DNA of 64,000 bases, taken from the NCBI RefSeq assembly GCF_020520425.1, contig NC_079490.1, positions 124,950,715 to 125,014,714 on the forward strand, in the 5' to 3' direction. How positions within the stretch are numbered: position 1 is the first letter of the stretch; each line of letters opens with the position of its first letter. Below, in pieces: positions 1-9,412 of this stretch. Made by a program: the position numbers and the translations under genes. The notes under the pieces are model-generated. The model had not been told where the DNA came from and made no database searches. It saw only the letters and a list, made by a program, of their open reading frames with translations. The DNA comes from Spinacia oleracea. Its lineage: Eukaryota; Streptophyta; Magnoliopsida; Caryophyllales; Amaranthaceae.

Positions 1-2604
1 AATCTACTCCCCAACAATACAAGTGCAAATGATGGATCATCATAGGGTCATTAAGGCAAAGGCCATGACCGGAAACACACAAAGCACGTAGTCAGCAAAA
101 GCTGAGTACTTACAAGCATAGAGTAATGAAACTAAAGCATGCATCACTCACGAAATACTAATCAACATGCAAAAGCCATATAATAACAAATCAAACAATC
201 ATGAGAAACAAGACTCGACTCTTGACTCGACTCTTGACTCACAATTTAATTAGAATAAGCTTCGAACGGGGCAAAAGAATAATCCACAAAGGGAAAAAGG
301 TGATGGGAGCCAACCAAACACCAAATATAATAATAATAAAATCGGGCCATACCGAGTGTAGGGCCATACCGACGGAATTCCTGCGCATAATATAAATGAA
401 ACAACGTCTTGTATCATTAGTAGGAGTACGAGCTTTCCGGCAAGACTCCCCCCATTGTTCATACTCAAGGTATATACGTTCCAAGAGTTTTGAAGCTTGT
501 TCCGGTTGCACTTTACGTTTATTAATATTTTACTAAAGGCGAACTCAAGACTCGACAACATGCACACATACAATTAATAAACGACAACCAAAACAATCTT
601 ATTTTAATGCCTTAGGACTTGTGATCAACCAAGCAAGACACTTGTGATATTACTACCATGTTCCTCCTCACCAAAGTGAGACTCCACATCATGCATATTA
701 ACATGAGGGTTGTGCCCTTGCACGACAAATCCTAATTCATTTCATACATAATATTCCCAACTGAACCCTACATGTGCGGTGGCTTACGTGAGCTAACCCT
801 TCACATGTGGTAAAATAAATAGTACAACGAGGTACAAATAAATGGCTCAAAGTATGCTAGACATCCCGTACAATAGCATACAAATAATTAATCCATCCCT
901 TGCATGTTAATTGAACCATACATGCATAAATATTGAACAACATGATTGACAATGAAATCCATACTCATAATAATTCCAACATGCTTGTTCAACAATTAAT
1001 TCAATAAATCCAGCATCACACAACAATGGTCGTTCACCAAAATAAACATGATTTCACATAATGTAATTCACATCATCAACAATCATGTATTGTCATTGAC
1101 AAAAAGGTGTGGTCGCCCTAGACTTGTACGTACCTTGAATACCTAAGCGTAGGGTCACTTTGCAATAACGAGCACTCAACTAGAAATCACCTCCTATCAT
1201 CAAAATAATGAAACTTAAATTATTTCCATGTTCATTAAATTTCCAGAAACTTTATAAAATTTAAAACTTCCTTTAGACTTTAGAATTCAATCGTTTTTCA
1301 TTAATAAAGTTGTCTCAATTTGCAAAATCAATCCCTAGTACAAAAACATACTTTTTCCGCCTTTAAAATCAATAAAAATCGACACTTTAAACCTTTATTC
1401 AAATCTGAAAATATAATTGATTATCATAATTAAAATCATCACCTAATTATGCTAATCAATTGACACATTAGGTCTAGGTTAAAACCCTAACTTGAAAATC
1501 CCAATAACACTAGTTTAATGTCATAAAAATCCATGCTTTATTAAATAAACAAATCTGAAAATTCATTCTTTAATAATTAAAACAAACCTAATGAATCACA
1601 ACACACAAATCCTCAAACCACGGTATTCATAACTGGTTCCCAGCATTTTAATTACTCAAAACAATATTAATATAATAATTTAAAATACGGAATTTAAATA
1701 GAATAGGTAAGGAAGAAGAGAATTATACCAATCCGGCCTATAGCACGGAACAACCACGAATTAATGTGATTGGGCGAAAAATAAATCTAATACGAACACA
1801 CACACACACACACACACGCAATCGACCTGCGTGCACGCGGGCGAGGGGCAGGCTCAGCAGCGCGCTGGGGCGCGCGGGACGGATGGGCGAGGGCGCGAGC
1901 GCTGGGCGCTGTGCGAGAGGGAGAGGGAGAGCAGGGGTGTGCGGAGCACACGAGCAACAACAACACAGCAGCACAGCACCAGCAGCTATGCGTGCTGGCT
2001 GGGCGGGCTGCGAGAGAAAGAGCTAGAGACAAGTGGTGTGGGCGCTAGGCGCACGCGAAGAGGGAGCGAGGGCGAGAGCGAGTGCTGGGGCGTGAGGTCG
2101 AGCAGCACGAGGCACAGCCGCACGAGCACGGGCTGCGTGCGTGCGGGCGTGCGGACGAGAGGAAAAGAGAGGAGAGGAGTGTTGGGCAAGAAATCAAAAA
2201 GGGGCTTAATGAAATTTTAGGGGTTTATTTAATGATGGGGAGTCCTATTTATAGGCTCCCTAATCCCTTGATGGGCTACGCTTAGGACTTTTAAGTTGGG
2301 CTTAGGAATTAAATGAATTGGGCTAGCTTAGGACTTGAATTAAATACTTTTGATTGGGCTCGTTTAATAAAACGAATTGGGCTTTTTATTCAAAACCCGA
2401 AGCTTTAAAAATCATTTGCAACTCATTTAATTTCCCGACTCAATAATTAAATTCGTTTCGTAATTAATTAAAATAATAAATATTCTAATTAATTAAAGTA
2501 CATTAAATACATTTAAATATTATTTAAATGCTAATAAATCGTAAAATGCTTTATAAATATAATAAAATATATTTATAAATATTATAAAAATACGAGGTAT
2601 TACA
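1..2604 (-). repeat. 3' LTR of copy 1 (truncated by window start)
   Basis: This segment repeats 9762-12356 with scattered substitutions. In element orientation it starts TGTAATACC at 2604. It is AT-rich except for a GC-rich block at about 1815-2165. An (AC)n run lies at 1796-1817, and a TATA box reads TATAAATA on the minus strand at 2253-2246. The ORFs visible in the GC-rich block on both strands are composition artefacts and are not called as genes. Confidence 0.95.
2246..2253 (-). promoter_or_regulatory. TATA box in 3' LTR of copy 1
   Basis: TATAAATA reads on the minus strand and is conserved in all three LTRs of this family in the window. It lies upstream of the GC-rich leader and is the likely U3 promoter of the element. 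Confidence 0.7.
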
Positions 2605-2622
2605 GTCTACCCTCCTTAAAAG
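2605..2622 (-). other. polypurine tract of copy 1
   Basis: The minus strand reads CTTTTAAGGAGGGTAGAC directly before the 3' LTR. That position and purine bias are expected for the plus-strand primer of reverse transcription. A near-identical second copy lies at 2837-2853. Confidence 0.75.
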
Positions 2623-2875
2623 AAGTTTCGTCCCGAAACTTGGGTTCGGAAATCCAAAATTCAACTCAACTTGAGACTTTCTGAGACTTTTTAATACGTT
2701 CATTTGCCAAAGTTTTAAGTTGCTGTACTCTTTACATGATTAAACAGGACAATAATAAGTGCAAATTCAATAGAAAGCACTAAATTAAGTATAAAATAGG
2801 GGAAAACAAGGTAAAAAGCGCGAAATTCTACCGCACTCTACCCCCCTTAAAAGACACGAGTTGCGACCCCGTAAC

Positions 2876-4204
2876 TCAACTAACCTCGGGAAAAAGCTCG
2901 GGATATTTCTTTCTCATTTCGTCCTCCGCTTCCCAAGTGGCTTCCTCAGATTCTTGATTAGACCACAACACTTTGACAATTTTCACATCTTTAGTACGCG
3001 TACTACGCACTTTGCTATCAAGGATTTTAACAGGTCTTTCCTCAAAGGTTAGACTTTGGTCTAATTCTATGGTCTCCGGTTTCAACACATGCGATTTATC
3101 CGGGATATATTTCCTTAATTGAGATATGTGGAACACATTATGCACTCTATGCAAGTCCATAGGCAAGGCTAGTCTATAAGCTACCTTTCCGATTCTTTCT
3201 AAGATCTCATATGGGCCTATGTACTTAGGGCTTAACTTCCCTTTCTTCCCAAATCTCATGACACCTTTCATTGGTGACACTTTGAGCAACACTTTATCAC
3301 CTATGTTGAACTCTTCATCCCTACGTTTCAAGTCTGCATAACTCTTTTGGCGATCCTGCGCCGCTTGAATCTTTGATTGGATGGTTCGGATTTGGTTCAT
3401 GGTGTCCTCTATCATTTGAGGTCCCAACACTACGGTTTCACTAATATCGTTCCAACAAAGTGGACTTCTACAATTTCGTCCATACAAAGCCTCAAATGGT
3501 GCCATTCCAATGCTAGCATGATAGCTATTATTATAGGAAAACTCAATCAAATCTAGGCTATCTTCCCAACTTCCTTGGAAATCAATAACGCATGCTCGAA
3601 GCATGTCCTCCAGGGTTTGGATAGTCCTTTCAGTTTGGCCATCCGTGGCTGGGTGGAAGGCTGTACTCATTTTCAATGTCGTACCAAAGCTCTTCTGCAC
3701 ACTTTTCCAGAAATTCGAAAGAAACCTTGAATCTCTATCTGATACGATATCCTTAGGAACTCCATGTAACCTCACAACATTCTTAATGTAGGCTTTAGCA
3801 AGTTGTTCCATTTTCCAGGTTTCCTTCATTGGTATAAACACTGCTGACTTGGTCAACCTATCTACCACAACCCAAATTGTATCATTCCCAGTCTTTGACT
3901 TAGGTAAACAAGTGACAAAGTCCATAGAAATACAGTCCCATTTCCAGCTTGGAATCTCTAAAGGTTGGACCTTCCCTTAAGGTCTCTTATGCTCAATTTT
4001 AACCTTCTGACAAGTCAAACATCTAGCCACAAATTCAGCCACTTCGTTCTTCATCCTTGGCCACCAATAGACCTTTTTCAAGTCCTTGTACAGCTTGTCA
4101 CCCCCTGGGTGCACAGAATATGGCGTATTATGCCCTTCTTTCATCAATCTCTCTTTCAGTTCTCCACACTTTTGAGGCACGCACCACCTGCCTTTGTACC
4201 TCAA
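2876..4204 (-). pseudogene. integrase region of copy 1 pol, with chromodomain-like C-terminus
   Basis: Integrase inserts the retrotransposon cDNA into nuclear DNA. The N-terminal zinc-binding module has HPGGDKLYKDL and then CLTCQKVK, the usual HHCC pattern. The catalytic core follows, with the first Asp in MDFVTCLPKS, the second in VSDRDSRF and the Glu after TDGQTERT. A linker with KVLLKVSP and GPYEILERIGKVAYRL leads to the tail, which ends with a chromodomain-like stretch (KVLWSNQESEEATWEAED). The frame is entered after a one-base deletion near 4203. A TAA stop at 3977-3979 lies between the zinc module and the core; the same frame then runs open to the natural stop at 2876. Known for the family: chromodomain tails steer insertion to heterochromatin. 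Inferred: not functional here. Confidence 0.9.
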
Positions 4205-6390
4205 CTTCCATCATCATGGATTCGGAATTCTAACTCCTTACCTTGCGAAATCTTTTCCTTGATTCGCTCCAACTTTACATCACCAACTTGGTTCTCTCTA
4301 ATCTCATCAAATATTGACGGCTGGATGGTTAAGGCATTCATTATGCCCACAAGGCTTTCACCACTTACTATTTCGAGGTTTAAACGCTGCATGTCCTGAC
4401 ACAGCTCGTTAGCAACTACTAACGCATTGACACTATGACTTGATTTCCTACTCAAGGCATCCGCAACTACATTGGCTTTTCCCTCATGGTACTGGATATC
4501 CAAATCATAGTCCTTAATTAACTCCAACCACCTTCGTTGGCGCATATTCAAATCCTTCTGTGTGAAGATGTACTTCAAACTCTTGTGGTCCGTAAATATC
4601 CTACACTTCACACCATACAGATAGTGTCTCCATATCTTCAATGCAAACAATATAGCCGCTAGCTCTAAATCATGGGTAGGGTAATTGGATTCATATGGCT
4701 TTAATTGCCTTGACGCATACGCAATAACTTTCCCGTTTTGCATCAATACACACCCCAAACCATTCTTAGAGGCATCACTATACACATCGTATGCACCACT
4801 CTCATCTGGTAAGGTTAACACTGGCGCGGTTGTCAATCGCGTCTTTAAGGCTTGGAATGCTTCCTCACACTGGTCACTCCATTCAAACTTGGTTTCCTTC
4901 TTCATCAAGGTAGTCATGGGCTTGGCTATCCTAGAGAAGTCTTGAACAAATCGTCTATAGTAGCCAGCTAATCCCAAAACACTACGAATGTCAGTCACAC
5001 TCTTGGGTGTAGGCCATTCACTAACAGCTTTGATCTTAGCAGGGTCAACTGCCACTCCTTCTTTTGACACAAAATGTCCCAAAAATGCAACTCTTTCTAA
5101 CCAAAACTCACACTTGGAGAATTTGGCATATAACTAGTTATCTCTCAAGGTACTCAACACCGATCTCAAGTGTTCCGCGTGATCTTCTTTACTCTTTGAG
5201 TACACTAGGATGTCATCTATGAAAACCACTACCAACTTGTCCAAATAGGCATGGAATACACGGTTCATTAAGTCCATAAATATTGCAGGGGCATTGGTTA
5301 ACCCAAAAGGCATAACAGTGAACTCATAATGTCCGTATCTAGTTCTGAATGCGGTCTTTGGTATGTCATGGTCAGTGATTCTCAATTGATGATAACCCGA
5401 ACGCAAATCGATCTTTGAAAAGATTCCTGCTCCTTTTAGTTGGTCAAATAGGTCTTCTATCCTAGGTAATGGATATTTGTTCTTTATTGTGACCTTATTG
5501 AGCTCCCTGTAGTCTATACAGAGCCTCATACTTCCATCCTTTTTCTTCACAAACAACACTGGTGCTCCCCAAGGCGATGCACTTGGCCTAATATAACCTT
5601 TCTCCAATAGATCCTCTAGTTGGCCTTTTAACTCATTCATTTCTGCTGGAGCCATTCTATAAGGTGCTTTTGAAATAGGGGCGGTTCCAGGTACTAAATC
5701 TATGGTAAAGTCAATAGGTCGATTGGGAGGCATCCCCAGGATCTTTTCTGGAAATACATCAAGGAATTCATTGACTACTGCAATATCCTCAAGTTGATCC
5801 TTGGTCACATGCTCTAGGTTCCTCACATTACATAAGAAGGCTGGGTTCCCTTTACTGACTAGCTTCACGAGTTCCATTGCCGTGATGATTCCTATGTTCT
5901 TAGGTTTACCAAAACGACGATATGACACTACTTTGCCTAGGCTAGACCTCAAGTGAACCTTCTGCTTCTCACAATCTATTTTGGCTTTGAACTTGGCCAA
6001 CCAATCCATTCCTAGAATTACATCTAGCTCTCCTAACTCGAATTCGATTAGGTTAGATAATAATACGGTCTTGGCTATGGTCATAGGCACATCTCTATGG
6101 ATTTTGGTACACTTCACTATACTACCAGTAGGTATGACTATAGGTACTTCAGTCGATTCAGGCTCTTTCAATCCTAATTTCCCCAAAGCATCTACTGATA
6201 TAAAAGAATAAGTCGCACCAGAATCAAATAGAACTTTGACTGAAACGGAATTAATAGAAAAAGTACCCGCTATGACGTCAGAGGAAGTCTCCGCTTCTTG
6301 CCTAGATATCACATTCAACTTTCCTTGGGCAACTCCTTTGTTATAGCCACCTCCATTGGTGTTCCCATTGTTGTTTCGGTTCCCATTCTG
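4201..6390 (-). pseudogene. protease, reverse transcriptase and RNase H of copy 1 pol
   Basis: This is the central part of the gag-pol polyprotein. The aspartic protease motif [12 protein letters not shown] lies near 6230-6195. Reverse transcriptase follows with [12 protein letters not shown], the palm motif [22 protein letters not shown] and the connection [13 protein letters not shown]. RNase H has [30 protein letters not shown] and ADALSRK. The reading frame is continuous with gag but is broken by an in-frame TAG at 5134-5136 within RT, where copy 2 has Gln. It ends early at 4201 because one T is missing relative to copy 2. The order protease-RT-RNase H-integrase supports Ty3/gypsy. Confidence 0.92.
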
Positions 6391-7466
6391 CTATTGGTTC
6401 CCTCCAGGCTTTCCATGGTTCTGGTGATTGCCATTGCTATTGCCATTGTTACCACTTTGGTAGTTCCTTTGATTTCCACCTCCATTTCCCCCATTCCGGT
6501 TCTGATTATTCCGGTTATTGCCTTGGTGGTTACCTTGGTTAGGCTTTCCATTCTTTGAATAGCATTCATACTCCCTATGGCCTAACTTCTGACAGAATCT
6601 ACAAGTCACCAAGTTCCCATCACAATCCTTTCCAGGGTGATTCATGTTACAGCGCCTACACTCGTAGGTCCGTACTCCATTCCTTCCAGACTGATTTCCA
6701 CCACCTTGGTTGTTGCGATTACCACCATTGTTAGCCCTAAACTGGAAATTCCCATTTCCTTTGTGCTTCTTAAAATTCCCCTGATTCTGATGGTTATTTC
6801 CTTGATTTGAGTTTCCACCATCCTTTCTCTTTTCAGCACTACCATTCTTCCTTTGCTGTAACCCATACAGGTGAGCAGCTTTTCCGTACAGGGTGTCTAA
6901 TGAGGTAAAGGTCTCTCCAGACAACAACAGTTGTAAGTCCATGGTCAAACCATTCTCAAATCTTTGAGCCCTGAGCTCTTCCGTTGCCACCACTTCAGGT
7001 GCAAACCTAGACAGCTCTATAAACTTAGAATAGTATTCCGTCACAGACAAACTTCCCATTTTGAGTTCAATGAACTCCTGCGCCTTTTGCTTCTTCAGGT
7101 AGGGTGGGTAAAACTTGTTCCTTAGTGCAGTTTTGAATGCTTCCCATCCAAAGTTAGGTGTGGCTCTAAGGGTATTTTCACATCGTTGCCACCACATATC
7201 AGCTTCACCTCTCAGGTAGTACACAGCACTATTCACCCTAAGGTTTTCGGGGCAATTCACAGCTACAATGAGTTTATCAAACTCTCTCAACCAGTTCTCC
7301 AACACACTTGGTTCAATCTCTTCGCTATAGAGTGGAGGCTTGCTTTGAGCTATTTCTTAAACATTTCCCCAGCCGGGTCATGCATTGGGTTTTCTCTGGT
7401 TTGAGCTAGGTCACGAACTACCTCAGCTAGTTGTCTAACCACTTCAGAAATCTCTTGGTTAGCCAT
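6391..7466 (-). pseudogene. gag of copy 1
   Basis: This is the structural capsid/nucleocapsid protein of the retrotransposon. The ATG at 7466 gives MANQEISEVVRQLAEVVRDL, matching the gag start of copy 2. The retrotransposon-gag helical domain follows (WWQRCENTLRA, LRNKFYPPYLKKQKAQEF, YYSKFIELSRFAPE). Next come an Asn/Gly/Gln-rich linker and two zinc knuckles, CRRCNMNHPGKDC and CRFCQKLGHREYEC. One A is missing near 7351-7358 compared with copy 2, shifting frame about 37 codons after the start. A TAG at 6391-6393 then separates gag from protease, although both are in the same frame; copy 2 has Gln there. This family therefore appears to encode gag-pol as one continuous ORF. Confidence 0.9.
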
Positions 7467-7928
7467 ATCCCTTCTCCTGAATAAATAAAAAGGCTAACTT
7501 CAATATTGGTTGGACACGACATTACTAAGGTACTGGTTCTACAACGAACCTACTCACAACAATAACACACTTAGGCGCCACCTAGGGGAAGAGTTGGCGC
7601 CACTTTCGGGCCTTCTCACCCCACTATTCGATGCAAGTAAATTTAGATGGTTGCTACTAAACCACCTTGCACATAAAAATTTCATTGAAGAAATAACAAA
7701 TAATCCCTTTGCGATACCCACACGACTTAGAATTGAGAATTAAACTTAAAGGATAACGAAAAGGAAATTCTATTCTTTTATTAAAACTCCAATGAATAAG
7801 TATTACATCCACTAATGCCATAACATCACCAACTATAATAGACTAAAACCATAAATAGTAGCTTTGCCACTTTATTACTTCAACGAAAAGAAAGAAACAA
7901 AAGAAATAAAACTAAGGATTACATTTCT
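7467..7928 (-). other. non-coding spacer between extra ORF and gag, copy 1
   Basis: About 460 bp lie between the stop of the extra ORF and the gag ATG. The segment is conserved with copy 2 (60166-60616) but has no ORF conserved as protein. It may hold a leader or translation-reinitiation signal for gag; nothing specific is visible. Confidence 0.5.
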
Positions 7929-8615
7929 CTAGAGACTAACGTCATCACGACGATCATTTCTTTCCTTGTATTGCTCTGGAGTAAAGTCTTGATCATTAGG
8001 ATCATCCAAGTCTTCTTCCGGATCTGAGTCTTCATCCATAGCCTCATTATTTTGTTGTGGCTCACTATCAACCACATTATTCTCTTCAAGCTCATCTTCA
8101 GATCCACTGGATATCTCAATGGTTGGTTCAGGAACTATAGGGTTAGGATTCTCAATCTCTACTACATCATCATCACTATCCTCCTTAACATCACTAGCTT
8201 GCTCATCATGGATCATATCATCCTCACCATCACTTTCTATTCCTCCATAGCCCATACCTAGACCCGCAGAATACTTTCCATCCTCATAGCTATTTTCCGC
8301 AATCTCTAGTATAGTAGCAAGAACCTCAGAATCATACTTCCACCTACCATCACTAGTCCCATATTTGTACCAATTAGGGGTACCATCACTATAATGCATG
8401 TCACTGAACCTATTCTTGAGGTCTATGTAAGGGTACTTATGGGGTAAACAATGTATAATCATACTAGCCATCATATCTTTGTGCCTAAGGTGGGGCATGT
8501 TCTTGGTCGAAGCCAAATAGTCACAAGCAAACACGATCTTCTGAACATACGTGCGAGGAGTCTCATTATCCATCTTCTCTAAGTATCCTAGACTGGTGAA
8601 CTTAGAAGGTATCAT
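7929..8615 (-). CDS. extra ORF upstream of gag (copy 1), unknown function
   Basis: A 228-codon ORF in sense orientation lies between the primer binding site and gag. The frame is open from 8636, but the first ATG is at 8615. I do not recognise a family. The N-terminal 100 residues look globular and basic to neutral (YVQKIVFACDYLAST, LRHKDMMASM, HCLPHKYPYIDLKN, GTPNWYKYG). A short Gly-rich patch (YSAGLGMGYGG) is followed by a strongly acidic, low-complexity C-terminal half (SDGEDDMIHDE, DSDPEEDLDDPNDQDFTPEQY) ending RNDRRDDVSL. Copy 2 carries the same ORF intact (59482-60165) with mostly conservative differences. The stretch ETPRTYVQ...LP.KY faintly recalls gag-like helices of other retroelements, which is weak inference. 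It is unrelated to the gag of this element by eye. Confidence 0.75.
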   Translation of the reverse strand: MIPSKFTSLGYLEKMDNETPRTYVQKIVFACDYLASTKNMPHLRHKDMMASMIIHCLPHKYPYIDLKNRFSDMHYSDGTPNWYKYGTSDGRWKYDSEVLATILEIAENSYEDGKYSAGLGMGYGGIESDGEDDMIHDEQASDVKEDSDDDVVEIENPNPIVPEPTIEISSGSEDELEENNVVDSEPQQNNEAMDEDSDPEEDLDDPNDQDFTPEQYKERNDRRDDVSL

Positions 8616-8636
8616 CCTTAATTCCTGAAAATTCAC

Positions 8637-9397
8637 AACTCAAAAGTCTTACTAACGCGTTTCCATAGAATTTCCAACCCCAAAAGGATACAATAATTAG
8701 TTCATGGAGCCATACAATTTCAATGCACAAATATATGCTCAACATGAAATATGATGCAATTAATCACATAAAGCAAGATAAAACATGGTTAAAACATATA
8801 CATGGCACTTAATAATCACATTGTCACATAATATGCATTCTTAGACTAATATGCCCTTCTTAGTCTACCCATTTCTCACTTGAAAATAATATTAATTTTC
8901 GAAATTAATTAAGAAATAACTCCTAACTTTGTTGAAATTATTTAAATTAAAATCGAAAATTAATAAGAATTATTGATTAATTAAATAAATAAATAAATAA
9001 ATTTCGGATAAATAATTAAAAGGAAAATTCCGAAAATTTTAAACATAAATTCGAAATAATATTCGAATAAAATAAATAAATAAATAAATGATTAAAATAA
9101 TTCGGATAATTAAATAAATTAATTTCCGAAATTAAGAAATAAATTCGAATTTAATTCGAAATTTTCGAATAAAAAAAATTCGGAAAGATTAATTAAGTTA
9201 AATAATAATTCAAACTTTTCAACTTATTTCAAATGACCCAAAATAATTTGTATTTGACCTTTAAAATATTGAGTACTCAAAATAATTCGTTTTGACTTTA
9301 GGAAAATAATTTTCGAAAATCCTAAAGTTCCGCAATCGTAGTTTAAGGATTTACCACTTTGCACTATTAATTAATGCAAAGCAGCTCTCAAACTAGA
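8637..9397 (-). other. AT-rich untranslated leader of copy 1
   Basis: The stretch between primer binding site and extra ORF is very AT-rich, with AAATA-type runs (8984-9002, 9070-9090) and many TTCGAAT/AATTCGAA motifs. No ORF is supported. About 590 bp of it (roughly 8622-9211) has no counterpart in copy 2. On the sense strand the ORF-side edge reads TTTTCAG|GAATT, like a splice acceptor. Confidence 0.6.
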
Positions 9398-9409
9398 GCT
9401 CTGATACCA
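9398..9409 (-). other. primer binding site (initiator tRNA-Met), copy 1
   Basis: The minus strand reads TGGTATCAGAGC, the standard plant retrotransposon site complementary to the 3' end of initiator methionine tRNA. It lies three bases after the end of the 5' LTR at 9413. Confidence 0.93.
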
Positions 9410-9412
9410 CTT

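Noticed and set aside
239..573. Small ORFs in the AT-rich U5-side part of the LTR, repeated at 10000-10334 and 58364-58637
   Set aside because: Repeated only because the LTR is repeated. Stops and substitutions between copies show no protein conservation.
1738..2285. Multiple overlapping ORFs on both strands in the LTR GC-rich block
   Set aside because: They are Arg/Ala/Ser/Pro low-complexity readings, not preserved in the copy 2 LTR, and arise from GC-rich composition and the (AC)n run.
5981..6558. Plus-strand ORFs opposite gag-pol of copy 1
   Set aside because: Antisense shadows of protease and the Asn/Gly-rich gag linker.
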